Of a stretch of 64,000 nt of DNA, positions 43,255-53,118 are shown in pieces (positions within the stretch are counted from its first letter, which is position 1; every line of letters starts with the position of its first letter). Under the pieces are notes generated by a model. The model did not search any database and had not been told where the DNA came from. It was given only the letters and a program-made list of their open reading frames with translations. This stretch comes from Rostrohypoxylon terebratum (taxonomy: Eukaryota > Ascomycota > Sordariomycetes > Xylariales > Hypoxylaceae): the NCBI GenBank assembly GCA_022497145.1, contig MU385857.1, positions 868,001 to 932,000 on the forward strand, given 5' to 3'. Made by a program: the position numbers and the translations under genes.

Positions 43255-45460
43255 ACAACTATAGTGAAGATCGCCGTGGAGGGGTTGTTTGAGTAAAGGA
43301 GGTGGCTGGAGAGAATTGATTGAGGGAGACGAACCTGGAAGCCTGAAAGCATGAGTGAAGTCTGCCCAGCTATTCTACGAGTGAGGGGAATGAAGAATAG
43401 GAGGGGCAAGGAGATTTATACCTTTCAAATGAAGAAAGGGCAAATTTTTAGAGACACTGGAGATCTCAGGTGACTGGTTATTTCCTACCGAGGGTCAAGT
43501 GATAGATGCTTCGATTCAAAGTTGTTAGGCAAAGGGGCGTAGGGTTACTGGACTAGCCGGTGTAGCCACAAAACCATCAGCGGGATCGGTATTGAAACCT
43601 TGACATGACATTCTGGAGAATTCAAACACGAACTATAGGATGGCACGATGGAAATGGCCACTTGGACTTCCGCACGTCGACGTACATCTCCAGTGTATCG
43701 TCCACAGATTCATCGCAATTGATCCACTGTTGACATTTGTGTGGGTTGATGGAAGGAAATCTGACATAACCATGGCCGGCAAGTTACGAAGGAGTGATGT
43801 ATATATCTGGGTCCAGAGTCGACCGTAAACCAACTGACCAACCCGGCTGAGGACCCGATTCGGATATGGGGGTACAATACATAAGGGCCAAGGCAACTCT
43901 TGTGAGACTTCGGATTTTCTCAATCGAAACTGTTTCTCCCCAAGTTATTGCATTCGTGAATGTGATCGGACCTGCAGAAATGCAGTATATGCAGTTGATA
44001 TCATATCCAGAGTAGCATCGCTATAAAAATGCGGCTGCAGATGAGACCGCAGTCGGAGACGGCGTCGCACTTAAGCCCAAAAGCGCCAAGGTGAAGCGCC
44101 CACGGGGATGTCCAGACGTATGACCAGCCAGTAATGCATCTGGATAGCAAATTTTAGCGACGGAAAGATCCTATCGACATTCCGCATCTGCAAGCCACTG
44201 CGAGTCGGGGCACTTATAGTAGTAGTTAGTTTACAGAGGACCGGGTACGCACCTAGGTATGAAGGTGTGGCCTCGCTCATTCGACGGATGTTGTGGGACA
44301 TCAGCCCATACGAACTCATTTTGTTCTTTTCAATGACAATCTGCGAGCTTTTCTGCTCTCGTGACCACGTGGACGATTTGTTGTCAATGGTTGAAAATGC
44401 TTGGCTCGATGGAGGAAGTCTGTCTTTGCGTCTTTGCTATTATGTGAGAGCTGCACAAAGAGGAATACCTAGAGTCCTAGACTCTTAGAGGCCTAGACAA
44501 CAGACATGTCAAAGATAACTCAAAGTTATAAACTGTATAATATAATGTGCGTTTCTCGGGTTGCAAAGTCAATTGGTGTTGCTGAGCTTTGCCGATGTGG
44601 ACATCAATCGGGTGACATGTTGAATGTGAGAGCGGGAATTGATGAATGTTTCCAAGTTGACTTTGAAAGTTGGTACCTACATAATTGAAGATTGGGTTTT
44701 TACCTACTTCTCGTAGATGCACATGTATATACATGTACGCAGTACTTCTTAATACATAAGTACGTACTAATATGTAGGTATCCGTTGATACAGCTGTACA
44801 TACCTAGTAGGCATGTGTACGACCACACTTTCCTACTCTCTCTGCGATTGGTTGGCAAAAATAGAACGCTTTGATTGGTTAATTGTGGGCAGTTACGTCA
44901 ATTGACCAGGATTTTACCCGGAGGATCCCTGTCTGCTTAGTATCTGCCTAACGCATTCTAGTGCGGTTGCCAGGTCGCCAGATGCATCAGGGGTAATAAC
45001 AAGGATTCTGGCGGGCTGTGTTAGACTGTGTATTCCCAAAACAACCAACTGTCGAATCGCGTATCGATTACGATGCAGCTTGATTTGAATCTCGAACTTC
45101 CTTGTTTCCTAATTGCAACCCCCCTCCAAAAAAACAACTTGTTCTGAAAAAAAAAGGGTTGCCGACTAGGTGCAAAATATTCACAAGAGTTTTGGAGTTT
45201 TTTTTTTTTACTATTCACTTCCAGCTCTATGTACCATTTCCTAAGCTAGGCATTACAAGATCAACCAGCAACTAAATCAATTTGGTGTACAAGTTAGTTT
45301 GCAACCCCTTTTTTATGTTTATGAGACATGAACGACGCAGACATATGCCTACGGACGTGGGACAAGCAACACATCATAACCTTGGAACCTAAACCACCAC
45401 TGCTTACTAGCCCATCATTATACTAATTATTGTTGTTAGAATCCCTCAACCCCATCCAAG
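43255..45460. other. 2.2-kb divergent intergenic region, no gene seen
   Basis: Between the divergent DUF5519 and DUF3405 genes. All ORFs are short and look random on both strands. There are T/A homopolymer runs near 45125-45210. GTACGTA/ATGTAGGTA words cluster at 44735-44815. No transposon, tRNA or repeat was identified. It is one of the larger gene-poor gaps here. Confidence 0.5.
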
Positions 45461-48043
45461 ATGGGTACTTCCTCCTGGAACCCATTGCGTTCTCGCGATG
45501 GTCGACAATCCAAATTGCCACTCTATGAGAATCTCAACTTACAAACACCAAGCAAAGAACGAGATTCAAATGATAATGACTCTTATTCCGACTCCGACTC
45601 CGATGGATACTCTATCACTTCATCATCCCCAGGTACTAATAACTCACGATATACGAGCGCGTCCATAACAGCTGCCACACCCATCATGTCCAAAAGACAT
45701 TTCATGGTTTCCAGTAAACCTCGTCGACCATTTGGTTACCGTCTTCCAAACAAGGTCATTCGATACCTGTGCTTCGGTTTAACATCGTTCATAATTATAA
45801 TGATCTTGACTCTGATCAGAGCAAGCCATAACGAGAACAAAGCACTTGCTGAAGGCAAAATCGATAGGCCTGCTTCCGCTCCTCCTCCGTGGGAATCTTA
45901 CCCCTTCCTCACGAGATACTATGGCGGCATTAGAAATTTAGTTCCCTCCTCCCAGAACCTCCCCGAATACCCACGTCTGCCAGGCGAACCACCTATAGAC
46001 AAATTATCATATGTCAATAACACCAACTACAAGCCGGCTGTCCAAGAACGAAGTTTGCCTGCCAGCAAGGAATATATCCGCTACCCACAGAGCGTTTTTC
46101 AGAATGCCCCTGAGCAATTTCAAGAGTGTTACCTCGACAAGGCCAACAAAGTACGCGTACCTCCTATCCGTTACTACGAAGGACGTCCCAACGGTTTCCC
46201 TGAAGCCGTCCTCGGCTCTCATGAGCTTCTGGGACTCCCCGAGGATATATGTTTCGAACGATATGGGAGATATGGACCTTACGGATTTGGCTATTCTGTC
46301 AGGTCTGGTGGTCTAGGCACCGGAGAACATGGCGAGAAGGAAGGCTACGAATCCACCTGGGAGAAAGTGCCCCAAGTTGACTGGAAGGGTATGGACTGGG
46401 CCGATATCCAGAGGCGCTGCTACCGATCGAATGCTGCCCGTTACAGGACTCAACCTGCAAGACACCCTTCCCCACATGGCTTCTACGTCGATGAAGGCAC
46501 CCCTGCTATCAATGTTCGAGCACGCGATACTCTTCCTGCCGACTCCGCGAAATCTCCGATCGACGAGGTAAAGGGAAAGAGCTCGGCGGCAGCACCCAAT
46601 AGCGACTCTGTTGATAAACGGTTACCAAGAACCGCTGTTGTCATCCGATGTTGGGACGAATATTTCTGGAAGGAAGAGGATGTTATGAACATCCGCTCCC
46701 TGATCAGCGAATTGGTGCTGGCTTCCGGTGGCCGATATGATGTTCATTTGCTCGTACAAGTCAAAAATGATGCCGCACACCCTATCTGGGCGGACTCGGC
46801 TGTGTACAAAAAGCGAATCGAGGAAACTATACCAGAAGAATTCCGAGGTCTCGTCACATTCTGGACGGAAACCCAGATGTTGTCACTCTACCAAGGAATT
46901 TTTGATCTCTTCGCCCGTGGACCGGACTTACCTGTGCACGGTGTCTACCGTGGTTTGCAGATGGCCATGCAATATTTCGCGTATCAACACCCAGAATATG
47001 ACTATTATTGGCAATGGGAGATGGATATCCGCTACATCGGCCATTACTATGACCTATTCACCAAGATAGAGAGCTGGGCCAAGAAACAGCCAAGGAAGGG
47101 CCTCTGGGAACGAAACGGACGGTTTTATGTACCTTCCGTACACGGGACTTGGGAAGACTTCAAGCAGATGGCACGAGTACAAAGTGAAATGGGTACTACT
47201 GGCGCCGATAATATCTGGGACGGTGTTCCTGGAGCAAACAAGCAGCAGCAAACTAGTCGTGGCGAAAAGCCTATTTGGGGGCCTGAAAGACCTAAAGATC
47301 CCAAGGATTGGTTCGAGCCTGAAGATGACCCTGTACCGGAGACACCTTACGAGAAGGATAAGTACGTATGGGGAGTCGGCGAAGAAGCTGAGTACATCAC
47401 CTTTAACCCCATGTTTGATCCTGAAGGAACCACATGGGGTCTTGCCAATGACATCACCGGTTACAACACGACAGAAGGGAATGGAATGCCACCTCGCCGA
47501 GCCCAGATCATTACAGCATCACGGATGTCTCGTCGCCTTCTCATGAAAATGCATCGAGAGACTGCCTTTTTTAAACACCACGCGTTCCCAGAGATGTGGC
47601 CTGGTACCGTTGCCCTGCAACATGGCTACAAGGCTGTATTTGTACCCCACCCCTTGTACGTGGACCGTGAGTGGCCTGTGGAGATCTTCGCCCGAACCCT
47701 CAACAACGGCAAAAATGGAGCCACCGGAGGTTCGCGCACTTCCGTCTTCGGCCAGCGCGAACACAACCTCATTGGTCTCACGTGGTTCTACAACTCGGGA
47801 TTCGCACCGAACTTGTACCGAAGATGGCTTGGTCTGAAGGTGAACAACGACGGCGGTGAGGAGTTCGAGATAACGGTGGATGAGAGCAAGAATGGCACGA
47901 GTGTCAATGAGATGCGCGGCGGCGAGGGCAGGATGTGTCTTCCACCGATGCTACTCCACCCCGTCAAAGACATCGACTTGCCCGTCGAGGCCATCCCGGA
48001 AGAAGCGCTCGACGGGATACCCGAGTCGGACCCCGCAGCGTGA
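45461..48043 (+). CDS. DUF3405 type II membrane protein (glycosyltransferase-like)
   Basis: One exon of 860 residues. A Ser/Asp-rich cytoplasmic N-terminus precedes a single membrane anchor at about residues 99-120 (YLCFGLTSFIIIMILTLI). A lumenal domain follows with PPWESYPFLTRYYGG, CFERYGRYGPYGFG, TAVVIRCWDEY, and GLQMAMQYFAYQHPEYDYYWQWEMD. The last looks like the acidic metal-site region of nucleotide-sugar transferases. Further blocks are GLANDITGYN, FPEMWPGTVALQHGYKAV, and HNLIGLTWFYNSGFAPNLYRRWLG. The blocks are those of the DUF3405 family common in Pezizomycotina. A Golgi glycosyltransferase role is inference from topology and the WEMD acidic motif. Confidence 0.88.
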   Translation: MGTSSWNPLRSRDGRQSKLPLYENLNLQTPSKERDSNDNDSYSDSDSDGYSITSSSPGTNNSRYTSASITAATPIMSKRHFMVSSKPRRPFGYRLPNKVIRYLCFGLTSFIIIMILTLIRASHNENKALAEGKIDRPASAPPPWESYPFLTRYYGGIRNLVPSSQNLPEYPRLPGEPPIDKLSYVNNTNYKPAVQERSLPASKEYIRYPQSVFQNAPEQFQECYLDKANKVRVPPIRYYEGRPNGFPEAVLGSHELLGLPEDICFERYGRYGPYGFGYSVRSGGLGTGEHGEKEGYESTWEKVPQVDWKGMDWADIQRRCYRSNAARYRTQPARHPSPHGFYVDEGTPAINVRARDTLPADSAKSPIDEVKGKSSAAAPNSDSVDKRLPRTAVVIRCWDEYFWKEEDVMNIRSLISELVLASGGRYDVHLLVQVKNDAAHPIWADSAVYKKRIEETIPEEFRGLVTFWTETQMLSLYQGIFDLFARGPDLPVHGVYRGLQMAMQYFAYQHPEYDYYWQWEMDIRYIGHYYDLFTKIESWAKKQPRKGLWERNGRFYVPSVHGTWEDFKQMARVQSEMGTTGADNIWDGVPGANKQQQTSRGEKPIWGPERPKDPKDWFEPEDDPVPETPYEKDKYVWGVGEEAEYITFNPMFDPEGTTWGLANDITGYNTTEGNGMPPRRAQIITASRMSRRLLMKMHRETAFFKHHAFPEMWPGTVALQHGYKAVFVPHPLYVDREWPVEIFARTLNNGKNGATGGSRTSVFGQREHNLIGLTWFYNSGFAPNLYRRWLGLKVNNDGGEEFEITVDESKNGTSVNEMRGGEGRMCLPPMLLHPVKDIDLPVEAIPEEALDGIPESDPAA

Positions 48044-48638
48044 AACAAGAAACGAATGGGTTACGTTACGGGTACTCGCAGGGATGCATAGGTCGGGGTT
48101 TTTGTAATGAATATGGACTCTAGCACTTGCGGGGGCGTTTGATCGGAATGCTTGGAATTGGCGGTTTCTCCCGCGCGTTGGTTTTTTTAAGGGTTTCACT
48201 GAACGATGCAGAGCAAGCGTTGCGTGTCGTGATATTCGGTATACCACATGATTGATTGTACACGGACGCAAGGGCATGGCGGGTTAGATTTGTGGGATGC
48301 GGGTATCTAGGTCCCTACTTAGAAAGTAGGGTTTAATCTGATGAAGAGACATGACCCAAATTTTCCTCCGGCCTTCTCGCGGATAAAGCTTAGTACAGGT
48401 GTTTCCCGTTTCGTGATATGAAACTGGCCAGCTTCTCGGAATGACGCAAACAACACTTGAAGCCATCTTATATCCGCATTTTGCTGTCTCTACCAAACCA
48501 AGGGTTTGTCCGAGTAGCCAACGTCGTATTAGGTAGGTCCGCACCATCATATATATCCTTGGTCTCATATCGAATACCCATCATTCATTCATATATATTC
48601 ATACCATCCTCATTAATAATACTGACAGAGCGGGAGCA
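48044..48638. other. Intergenic, border of the relic locus
   Basis: 3' flank of the DUF3405 gene. No gene recognised. AT-rich words (ATATATATTC) occur around 48590. It marks the transition from conserved genes to the decayed segment beginning at about 48639. Confidence 0.45.
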
Positions 48639-49804
48639 TCAAAGGGGTGGGGGCTGTCGTCGAACAGTACCAGCAGCTGTTTTGTCTGAGTTAGTTCCGG
48701 GAGGCCTTACTCTGGGTATGTCAGCAAGGGTCAGCTGGAGTCGTGGATTCCAAGGTACCAAAAGGTCACGCGAGGGCTGAGATGAATTTCTCATAGCTTC
48801 GGCATATTTTGGACTAGGTAGTGGTCCAAAGTCTTGCCATGCGTTCGTTGCTGTGCTCGCGACCGCATGTGATTCATATTCTTGGCTGTCAATACCCTTT
48901 GATCTGCTTTCATATTGTAAATCGGTTGCCGTGACCGATTCGCCTTGTGAATCGTGCCCTTGGCTCTCAAAATCACCCAGTTCTGAATCAGAATCAGAAT
49001 CGGGTCGTGAATCTGTCACGGAGCTAGCGGCGTCCTGCGATTCGTATCCCTGGCTTTCGTAGTCAGAATGTTCCTGCTCATCCAATGCTTTGAGTCGCAA
49101 AGAGACGAAACAGAGTGTCTGGAGATGCTTAGCAACATGCGTAGCAACTTTCTGCTGGGTTAACTTGTTTGACGCTTGCATATGTAGCGGTGTGGCATGG
49201 TTGCCTTGCATGTCATCCGCGTATGCTGCAACGGCGTTTTTTTACTGCTGCCATGGACTATCGAATTTAACCTTTTGCTTCGATGATTCTCGTGGTGTGG
49301 ATAGAACCTCTTTCCCTTTCTTAGACGGGTCTTCGTCTTTGGGTTCCCGATTTTTGCTGACAGGCTGACCATCCTCACCTACAAGAAAGCAACACAAAGG
49401 ACAAGTGCCGGGATCTCTTGGCGATTGAACAGCGCTATGTAAAAAGGCGGTGATGGTCTACATGCATGTGATGCTTGATCAATTCAAGACTTTCAAAATG
49501 AAGATGATCGTTGTGGTCGATTTCACAGACCCATTGCCTAGCATAAACATTTCATTTTCTGCCCATTCCGGCGAGTGTTCATCCTCCATGTGCTTCTTCC
49601 ATTGTTCGAATCTCTCAAACTGGGCCATGGATTCCATACAGTGCTCCGAAAGGCATATGAAACCCAGGCATTAAAGAGGTAATGACGTTCTCGAAACACT
49701 TTGGTGGAAGGAGTTGGGCCAGCCAGATCATGTTTCTCAACGCATCTGAAGAATATCTTATGGCACCGTAAAGCCAAAGAATATATCTCTGGGTCACCGT
49801 CCAT
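48639..49804 (-). pseudogene. Decayed C2H2-zinc-finger-type accessory protein gene
   Basis: Read on the minus strand, protein-like segments occur in order but in different frames. First comes an N-terminal helical part at 49804-49620 (IYSLALRCHKIFFRCVE, RERHYLFNAWVSYAF). Next are zinc-finger remnants at about 49620-49440 (FEQWKKHMEDEHSPEWAE; WVCEIDHNDHLHF...LELIKHHMHVDHH; GTCPLCCFL). A Ser/Glu-rich tail lies at 49211-48639 (KVATHVAKHLQTLCFVSLRLKAL, then SDYESQGYESQD repeats). There are at least three frame changes and an in-frame TAA (around 49241) before the tail. The layout resembles the large fungal family of proteins with an N-terminal helical domain, degenerate C2H2 fingers and a Ser-rich tail. 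The usual segment between the helical part and the first finger is missing. Probably non-functional; function of intact members is not established. Confidence 0.6.
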
Positions 49805-50159
49805 CCAGGGAGTTGCCGTTGCAGGATGGAGATATTCTAAGGTGGCGATGAATTGGCGATTATAGGTAGGTACCTGGCCAATCTGGCCAGGCTATGGTGT
49901 GGGTGGTATAATGCCACCATTGTATGGCGAGAATGAGGCGTTATCCTGCAGTTATGATAGGTAGAGTTAGCGAATAGCCATAGCCCCTCTCCAATGTTGA
50001 TACTAAACGAAGCCTCCATGTCAACCTTGGCTTCGAATTTCATCAATCTCCTCAGCCCATTTTAACAAAAGTAGGGCGCTTTTTCTGAGTCCCACTGGAA
50101 AGCAGCTAAATGTTTGACGATATCCTGACATAAAACCCCTTGAACTTGATGGCCGACAC
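49805..50159. other. Gap between two head-to-head relics
   Basis: No intact gene. A short minus-strand frame (50046-49837) may contain further debris of either relic, but there is no recognisable motif. A TAGGTAGGTACC word lies at 49863-49874. Confidence 0.4.
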
Positions 50160-51949
50160 ATGACACAACTTCAAGAACTTGAAGAATGGGAGGCTGTCGA
50201 ATACATAATCCCATTCTTTGTCTCATACCGACAATATGCGAAAGGAGAGTTAGCACTTACTCATGGGGGGAATGCCTACTATGGTAAAGTCATCGAGGAG
50301 CTGTACGAGGAGGTACAACTGATCAAATTATCTACCCTACGAAACGCCTCTCTTGTTGGTACGGCCAAACAGGAATGCATCTATAAATTGAGAGTACTTC
50401 TAGGATTTCTCGAATTATTCGTCGATGGGAAATTCATCCAAACGGCATTGACGAGATCTTCTGAACGTATATCCGCGCCATCTTTCCCCGAGCATCTACG
50501 CATACGCTTCCCCAATATGCAACCGAAAGCAGTCCAAGGGAATACATATTCCACATTCATCCAGAAACCACAACAACCGCCACGCTGCAGCGTGCTATCG
50601 ACTCTATTACGGAAGTTAACAAATTCCTGATGTCTATCAACCCGACACCTTTACGTTCTTTCGCTGCGCCTACAGTCACAACACATCCTATCGATGCAGA
50701 TGACAATGTACGAAGTTTCATAGAAGACATGCTTGATAAAATACAATCACTCTTCTATGATTGCAGGACAGGGGTTACCCATCGAACGATGATCCAGTTC
50801 TCCAGACCGCCAGGGTTCGACGGGAGAAGGCTTCTTTCAACATTGGATTTACTCCTGAGTTCGTGCATTAAGAATCATACGAGCGGGGATGTAGCTTGGC
50901 AAAGGGCTTCATGCTCATATCCTCCAGATATGTGAGTTTTCTGATTAACACCGTATCAACTATCTATTCGTGATAATTAATCCTTTGCCTCAAAGTAGTT
51001 GCGGAAGCCATGATGACGACTCATCTTCCGTGAGGGATCTCTGTAACAGGATACAGAGATCCTTGCGTTTGAATGAACATCTCCAGCTGAACCTGTCCAA
51101 TGGAGAGCTGACTTGTACCGACAATGCCGAGACCGTTTCTCTTGCTCCACGAGGCGATACGATACCAAATAAATCGCTATATGATTTGATACTCGCAGGT
51201 TATTTTCAACGGATAACACTAGATTCGGAAAATAGGTTCACAACATGGGAAAAGAATAAACTTGCATAACCTAGGACTTCTTTTCATGTACCCTTACGAC
51301 TGCAAATGGACCAAATATGGGTGGAAAGCTGATAAAATGCACTTTTTGGGATCGTTGGCACCACACCAGTGCGGAAACCTCCCGCAAACTCCTCCGTACT
51401 TGGATTGCGGACCACACCAAGCCGGAAATATCGAACATATATTCAAAGGGTCGTTCGACTTTTTGTCGTTTGGAAAGCTACTCCTAGAATTGGAATCCGG
51501 AGAGGAAACCAAGGCAATACAGTGTGATGGACTTGGCAGGCCAAGCTTATACGTTACTTTATTATCTGCTCTTCGTGAAGGACGTATACCCACGAATAAG
51601 TACTATAACGATGCTATTCATGGCTGCTTGCGACTTTTCAAGAGTCCTGGAAAACACGAATCATATGGTGCAGATATACAAAAATATTGTCCTGAACCTT
51701 GAGGAAAAGTTGAAATGTCACGAGAAACTATCCCTGCCACAAGTATTCACACTCGACGTTCATGAAAAGGCCCAACCATCCAAAGATCTCGAAGGTTCTG
51801 TCGTCAGTCCCCCTGTACCTTTGCATCTAGGGGTCAAATGGACCACCCCGTCAATAGTCACCGAACCCGGGAATAATGAACCTCATCAAGTGCCACATAA
51901 GGAGAAAATACGACTATGGAAATTTTTACGCAGGATGAATCTGCGTTGA
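50160..51949 (+). pseudogene. Frameshifted DUF7580-like fungal gene
   Basis: Protein-like segments follow each other on the plus strand in changing frames. The N-terminal helical part is at 50160-50560 (EWEAVEYIIPFFVSYRQYAK, KQECIYKLRVLLGFLELF). After a shift near 50565 the frame ETTTTATLQRAIDSITEVNK runs to about 50931. An intron-like GTGAGT...CAAAG spans roughly 50933-50998. The next frame (VRDLCNRIQRSLRLNEHLQL) ends in TAA at 51267-51269, while the following frame resumes with HNLGLLFMYPYDCKW. A shift near 51690 follows (QKY, then IVLNLEEKLKCHEK). The blocks LGLLFMYPYDCKWTKYGW and FDFLSFGKLLLELESGEETK resemble the DUF7580 domain of fungal proteins often linked to prion-type or incompatibility modules. 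At least three frame disruptions argue for a pseudogene. Family call from memory; moderate certainty. Confidence 0.6.
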
Positions 51950-52075
51950 AGTGCTATACTTGGAAAGATACATGTTAAGAGAGAGGACCTAGAGAGTTGG
52001 GTTCTTCGTCAATGGCCTTACGTATGGTCACGAAAGGGTCATCTAAACCTCCCAAAATGGAACCATCGGCTAGCA

Positions 52076-52579
52076 ATGCCAACATTCGCGACCCTAGCAC
52101 TAGACGGTATCAAGACGTACATGAAGATCACGCGGAAGAAGTACCCCGTGTACATGATCACGGGGCTCAAGATCGGGCACGGCGGCTCGTGGTCTCGGGG
52201 CAAGAGCGGCGGGTTCGGAGCAAACATGGAAGTCGCGGTGCCGGAGCCCCTCTCGGGCGTCGTTGACGTCGGGCCGAAGATCGAAGCGAACTATGCGACG
52301 AGGGCAACCACGGCCGTCGAAGAAGCGGACTCTTTCGTTCTTGCCTACCGGGCGACTAAGATCTGGTATAAGTGGAACAATAGAGATGAGTTTAAGGCGC
52401 AGGCATACCGGACCGGGGCCACAATGGCGGATGATAGCGCCTTCCCCGTGATTCAGGACGACGGAGAATATCAGGTGACCAGAGATATCGGGATAGAAGA
52501 CGATAGTAGCGAGGACGTGGTACTAGTCGAGGAGCCCACGGGTGGCATCGATCCTTCAAGATGGATTATACCTAAATAG
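52076..52579 (+). CDS. Small fungal protein with VYMITGLKI motif, possibly a 3' gene remnant
   Basis: An intact 167-residue frame with a conserved-looking core (YPVYMITGLKIGHGGSWSRG, EPLSGVVDVGPKIEAN, DSFVLAYRATKIWYKW) and an acidic C-terminus ending DPSRWIIPK. I recall similar cores in many filamentous-fungal hypothetical proteins but cannot name a domain. The same frame is open upstream to the TGA at 51947-51949 and reads protein-like there (EDLESWVLRQWPYVWSRK), and the frame beyond that TGA is the last frame of the DUF7580-like relic. It could therefore be the 3' part of a larger broken gene, a gene whose first exon is missing, or a stand-alone gene starting at 52076. GC content is higher than in the relic. 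Confidence 0.5.
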   Translation: MPTFATLALDGIKTYMKITRKKYPVYMITGLKIGHGGSWSRGKSGGFGANMEVAVPEPLSGVVDVGPKIEANYATRATTAVEEADSFVLAYRATKIWYKWNNRDEFKAQAYRTGATMADDSAFPVIQDDGEYQVTRDIGIEDDSSEDVVLVEEPTGGIDPSRWIIPK

Positions 52580-53118
52580 AGACCTTCCCGCCATCTGTTC
52601 CATGACGAGATTAGACAGTTCATTTGAAGAGAACATTGAAGTAAAGCAATTAACACTTTAGTAATAAGTTACGCTAGTACAGGCTATACTACGAAGTGAA
52701 ATAAACCCGACGTCCACTTCTATTCGTGAAGTTGACTGGCAAATAAGAATAGTAACACCCCTGAGAAGCTGTAAGGCTCCCTGAGAATTACAAGGCGTGG
52801 GGGGCAATAGGGACAAACACGCGAAACTCGAGTTGAGACAGAGTTATCCAATAATAGACACTAGTAGATTACAACATTATGAATCAGACCCTACATTCGA
52901 ATAGGTCGGTGCACCTAAATCGTGCGACTCGAACGTACATTCGCTTGCTTGCGCCGCCCGATCCGCCCTTCGCATGGCTCCAACGTATCAAAGGGACCTC
53001 CCCGATGTTTAAATCCATCCATAAACTCCACCGTAGCTAGAGCGTATATATTGCAACCGTTTGGAGAACTATGTGAAAATGTACAATATAACGCTTATGC
53101 ACTGGCACCCTTAACTAT
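52580..53118. other. Convergent intergenic region
   Basis: Between the 52579 ORF and the 3' end of the minus-strand GH17 gene. No coding signal or repeat recognised; AT-rich around 52640-52700. Confidence 0.5.

Noticed and set aside
44267..44874. Cluster of 60-85-residue ORFs
   Set aside because: No shared frame, splice logic or motif; consistent with noncoding sequence.
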